NCBI GenBank assembly: GCA_946408145.1
Contig: CAMJQX010000014.1
Location: forward strand, 1 to 15,317
Direction: 5' to 3'
Length of the DNA: 15,317 nt
From: an uncultured Clostridia bacterium
GTDB lineage: Bacteria; Bacillota_A; Clostridia; Oscillospirales; Oscillospiraceae
In this document: piece after piece, positions 13,844 through 15,317 of the stretch
How the letters are laid out: each line of letters begins with the position of its first letter
How positions within the stretch are numbered: position 1 is the first letter of the stretch
Notes under the pieces: model-generated
The model's input: the letters and a program-made list of their open reading frames with translations, nothing else
Databases searched by the model: none
Told to the model about the DNA's origin: nothing
Translations under genes and position numbers: made by a program

Positions 13844-15317
13844 TCACACGATGCCGCGGCAGCAGGCGTTGGCGCTCTTGACCGCGTCGGCGATCGTGCC
13901 GCTCGCGGAGGCGTCGCCCGCGATATAGACGCGGGGCAGGGCCCGCTGCAGCTCTTTGGCGAGGCGGTCCTCCGGCTTCACGCCGAGGGAGAGCACCACG
14001 CTGTCCGCCCGGATGCGCTTGTGCGCGCCGGTCTTGCACTCCTCGACCTCGACCTCGCCCGGCAGGATGCGCAGCAGCTTGTGCCCGGTCAGGAAGGAGG
14101 TGTCACAGGGGTGCAGGCGCTCCATCTCGTCGTCGACGAGCTGGAACCAGGTGCCGGGAGCGATCTCGTCGGCCATTTCGAGCACCGTGACCTGATTGCC
14201 GGTCTCGTTGAGGATCTCGGCGGTCTCGAGGCCGGTCATGCCGCTGCCCGCGACGAGCACGCGCTGGTCGCGCAATACCTTCGCGCGGTGGATGATCTCC
14301 GGCGCGGTGCAGACCTGCGGCAGGTCGACCCCCTCGATCGAGCGCGGGCGGATCGGTGCCGCGCCCGTGGCGGCGATGACGGCATAGGGGGAGAGCGCTT
14401 TGACGGTCTCGACCGTCGCCTCCGCGCCGTATCGGAGCTCGACGCCGAGGGCCTTCAATACGGCGAGCCGGTCCTCGATCGCCCAGAAGAGCTTGCCCTT
14501 GAGATTGCAGGCCGCGGCGGTGTTGAGCTGGCCGCCGGGGCCTTCCTCCTTCTCGAGCACGGTCACGGCGAAGCCGCGGCGAGCCATGGTCTCGGCCGCG
14601 GCGAGACCGGCGATGCCCGCGCCGACGATCACGATGCGCCTGCCCGCGCCGTCGCGCACGGGCTCCTCATACGCGGGCTCGAGGCCCACGCCGGGGTTGA
14701 GCGCGCACTCGCCGCTTTTGCCGACCTTGGCGTTGGTCATGAAGGAGCTGATGCAGTGCAGGCAGCCGATGCAGCGGCGGATCTGCCCGGGGCGGCCCTC
14801 CTCGATCTTCTTGACCCAGTGCGGCTCGCAGATGAAGGAGCGGGCGGAGCCGATGAAGTCCTGATAGCCCTCCTCGAGCTGGCGCTCGGCCTGCTCGGGG
14901 GAGCGCATGAAGTTGGCGGCGATGACGGGGATGGAGACCACGCTCTTGATCTCCTTCGCCAGATACGCGCGCCAGCCCGGCTCGTAGGAGGTCGGCTCCA
15001 GCCAGCGGTTATAGACGTCATAGCAGGCGGAGGTCACGTTGATGGCGTCCACGCCGAGCTCCTCAAGGCGCTTTGCGATGCGCTTGCCCTCCTCGAGGCC
15101 GTAGCCCTTGCCGGGCATGCCGATCCTGTCGTACATCTCGTCGACGGTCAGGCGCACGATCAGCGGGTAGTCCCGTCCGCAGCGCCCGCGGATGCCCTCC
15201 ACGATCTCGCGCAGGAAGCGCAGGCGGTTTTCAAAGCTGCCGCCGTATTCGTCCGTGCGCCGGTTGGTGTTGGGGGAGAGGAACTGCTGGATCATGTAGC
15301 CGTGCCCGCCGTGCAGC
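13844..15317 (-). CDS. Fe-S flavoenzyme of the 2,4-dienoyl-CoA reductase / NADH:flavin oxidoreductase family (5' part missing)
   Basis: Enzymes of this type pass electrons from NAD(P)H through FAD, a 4Fe-4S cluster and FMN to an unsaturated substrate. The visible 491 residues begin inside the FMN-binding TIM barrel (LHGGHGYMIQQFLSPNTNRRTDEYGG), so about 170 N-terminal residues lie beyond the right edge; the ATG at 15295 is internal. The cluster motif is CIGCLHC with a fourth Cys 15 residues later (GECALNP). Then come an FAD-type Rossmann motif (VIVGAGIAGLAAAE), an NAD(P)-type one (VLVAGSGMTGLETAE) and the closing FAD motif VYIAGDASASGTIADAVKSA. The family includes FadH, trimethylamine dehydrogenase and bile-acid BaiCD/BaiH; the substrate cannot be told here. 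The chain ends normally. The hairpin at 13793-13819 follows the stop. Confidence 0.9.
   Translation of the reverse strand, partial: LHGGHGYMIQQFLSPNTNRRTDEYGGSFENRLRFLREIVEGIRGRCGRDYPLIVRLTVDEMYDRIGMPGKGYGLEEGKRIAKRLEELGVDAINVTSACYDVYNRWLEPTSYEPGWRAYLAKEIKSVVSIPVIAANFMRSPEQAERQLEEGYQDFIGSARSFICEPHWVKKIEEGRPGQIRRCIGCLHCISSFMTNAKVGKSGECALNPGVGLEPAYEEPVRDGAGRRIVIVGAGIAGLAAAETMARRGFAVTVLEKEEGPGGQLNTAAACNLKGKLFWAIEDRLAVLKALGVELRYGAEATVETVKALSPYAVIAATGAAPIRPRSIEGVDLPQVCTAPEIIHRAKVLRDQRVLVAGSGMTGLETAEILNETGNQVTVLEMADEIAPGTWFQLVDDEMERLHPCDTSFLTGHKLLRILPGEVEVEECKTGAHKRIRADSVVLSLGVKPEDRLAKELQRALPRVYIAGDASASGTIADAVKSANACCRGIV

Noticed and set aside
13632..13928. 98-codon plus-strand frame through the right part of the 562-bp element
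   Set aside because: No ribosome site, it crosses two hairpins, and it runs into the antisense of the flavoenzyme gene.

Overview
The window looks like a high-GC Bacillota (Clostridia) chromosome, probably a gut-type Oscillospirales or Christensenellales relative. This rests on strong AGGAGG ribosome sites, sigma-A style promoters, a CIRCE-type heat-shock operator, CUT1 sugar ABC transporters without their own ATPase, a DUF624 membrane protein and a GH94 phosphorylase. The lineage is inference; no rRNA or other phylogenetic marker is present.

Layout, left to right. (1) 1-3376: a minus-strand GH94 disaccharide phosphorylase, cut by the left edge, is divergent from a plus-strand pair of DUF624 membrane protein and Eis-like acetyltransferase, which overlap by ATGA. 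A bidirectional terminator closes the pair. (2) 3412-7009: a minus-strand operon of two LplB/LplC-type permeases and a secreted solute-binding protein, with its own promoter. (3) 7010-7589: a non-coding stretch with copy A of a structured repeat, then the terminator of the next unit. (4) 7590-10645: a minus-strand two-gene operon of a YesM/LytS-type histidine kinase and a lipoprotein solute-binding protein, driven by a promoter with consensus -35 and -10 hexamers. (5) 10797-11328: a single minus-strand gene for a pyridoxamine-phosphate-oxidase-like flavin protein. (6) 11459-12090: a small heat-shock protein whose promoter sits inside a near-perfect CIRCE. (7) 12124-13240: a DUF362 protein that lacks the ferredoxin insertion. 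(8) 13258-13819: a 562-bp gene-free element with inverted hairpin ends and copy B of the repeat. (9) 13844-15317: a minus-strand Fe-S flavoenzyme of the 2,4-dienoyl-CoA reductase/old yellow enzyme family, cut by the right edge.

Regions 1-4 fit a carbohydrate uptake locus. An external sugar may be sensed by the kinase, perhaps with the lipoprotein as its ligand-binding partner. An oligosaccharide would be imported by the permeases and secreted binding protein using a shared ATPase encoded elsewhere, and a disaccharide split by phosphate through GH94. The substrate is not proven; the GH94 N-terminus most resembles diacetylchitobiose phosphorylases. The least explained part of the window is the pair of inverted, structured non-coding repeats at 7246-7503 and 13346-13599, the second lying inside a cassette with terminator-like inverted ends.
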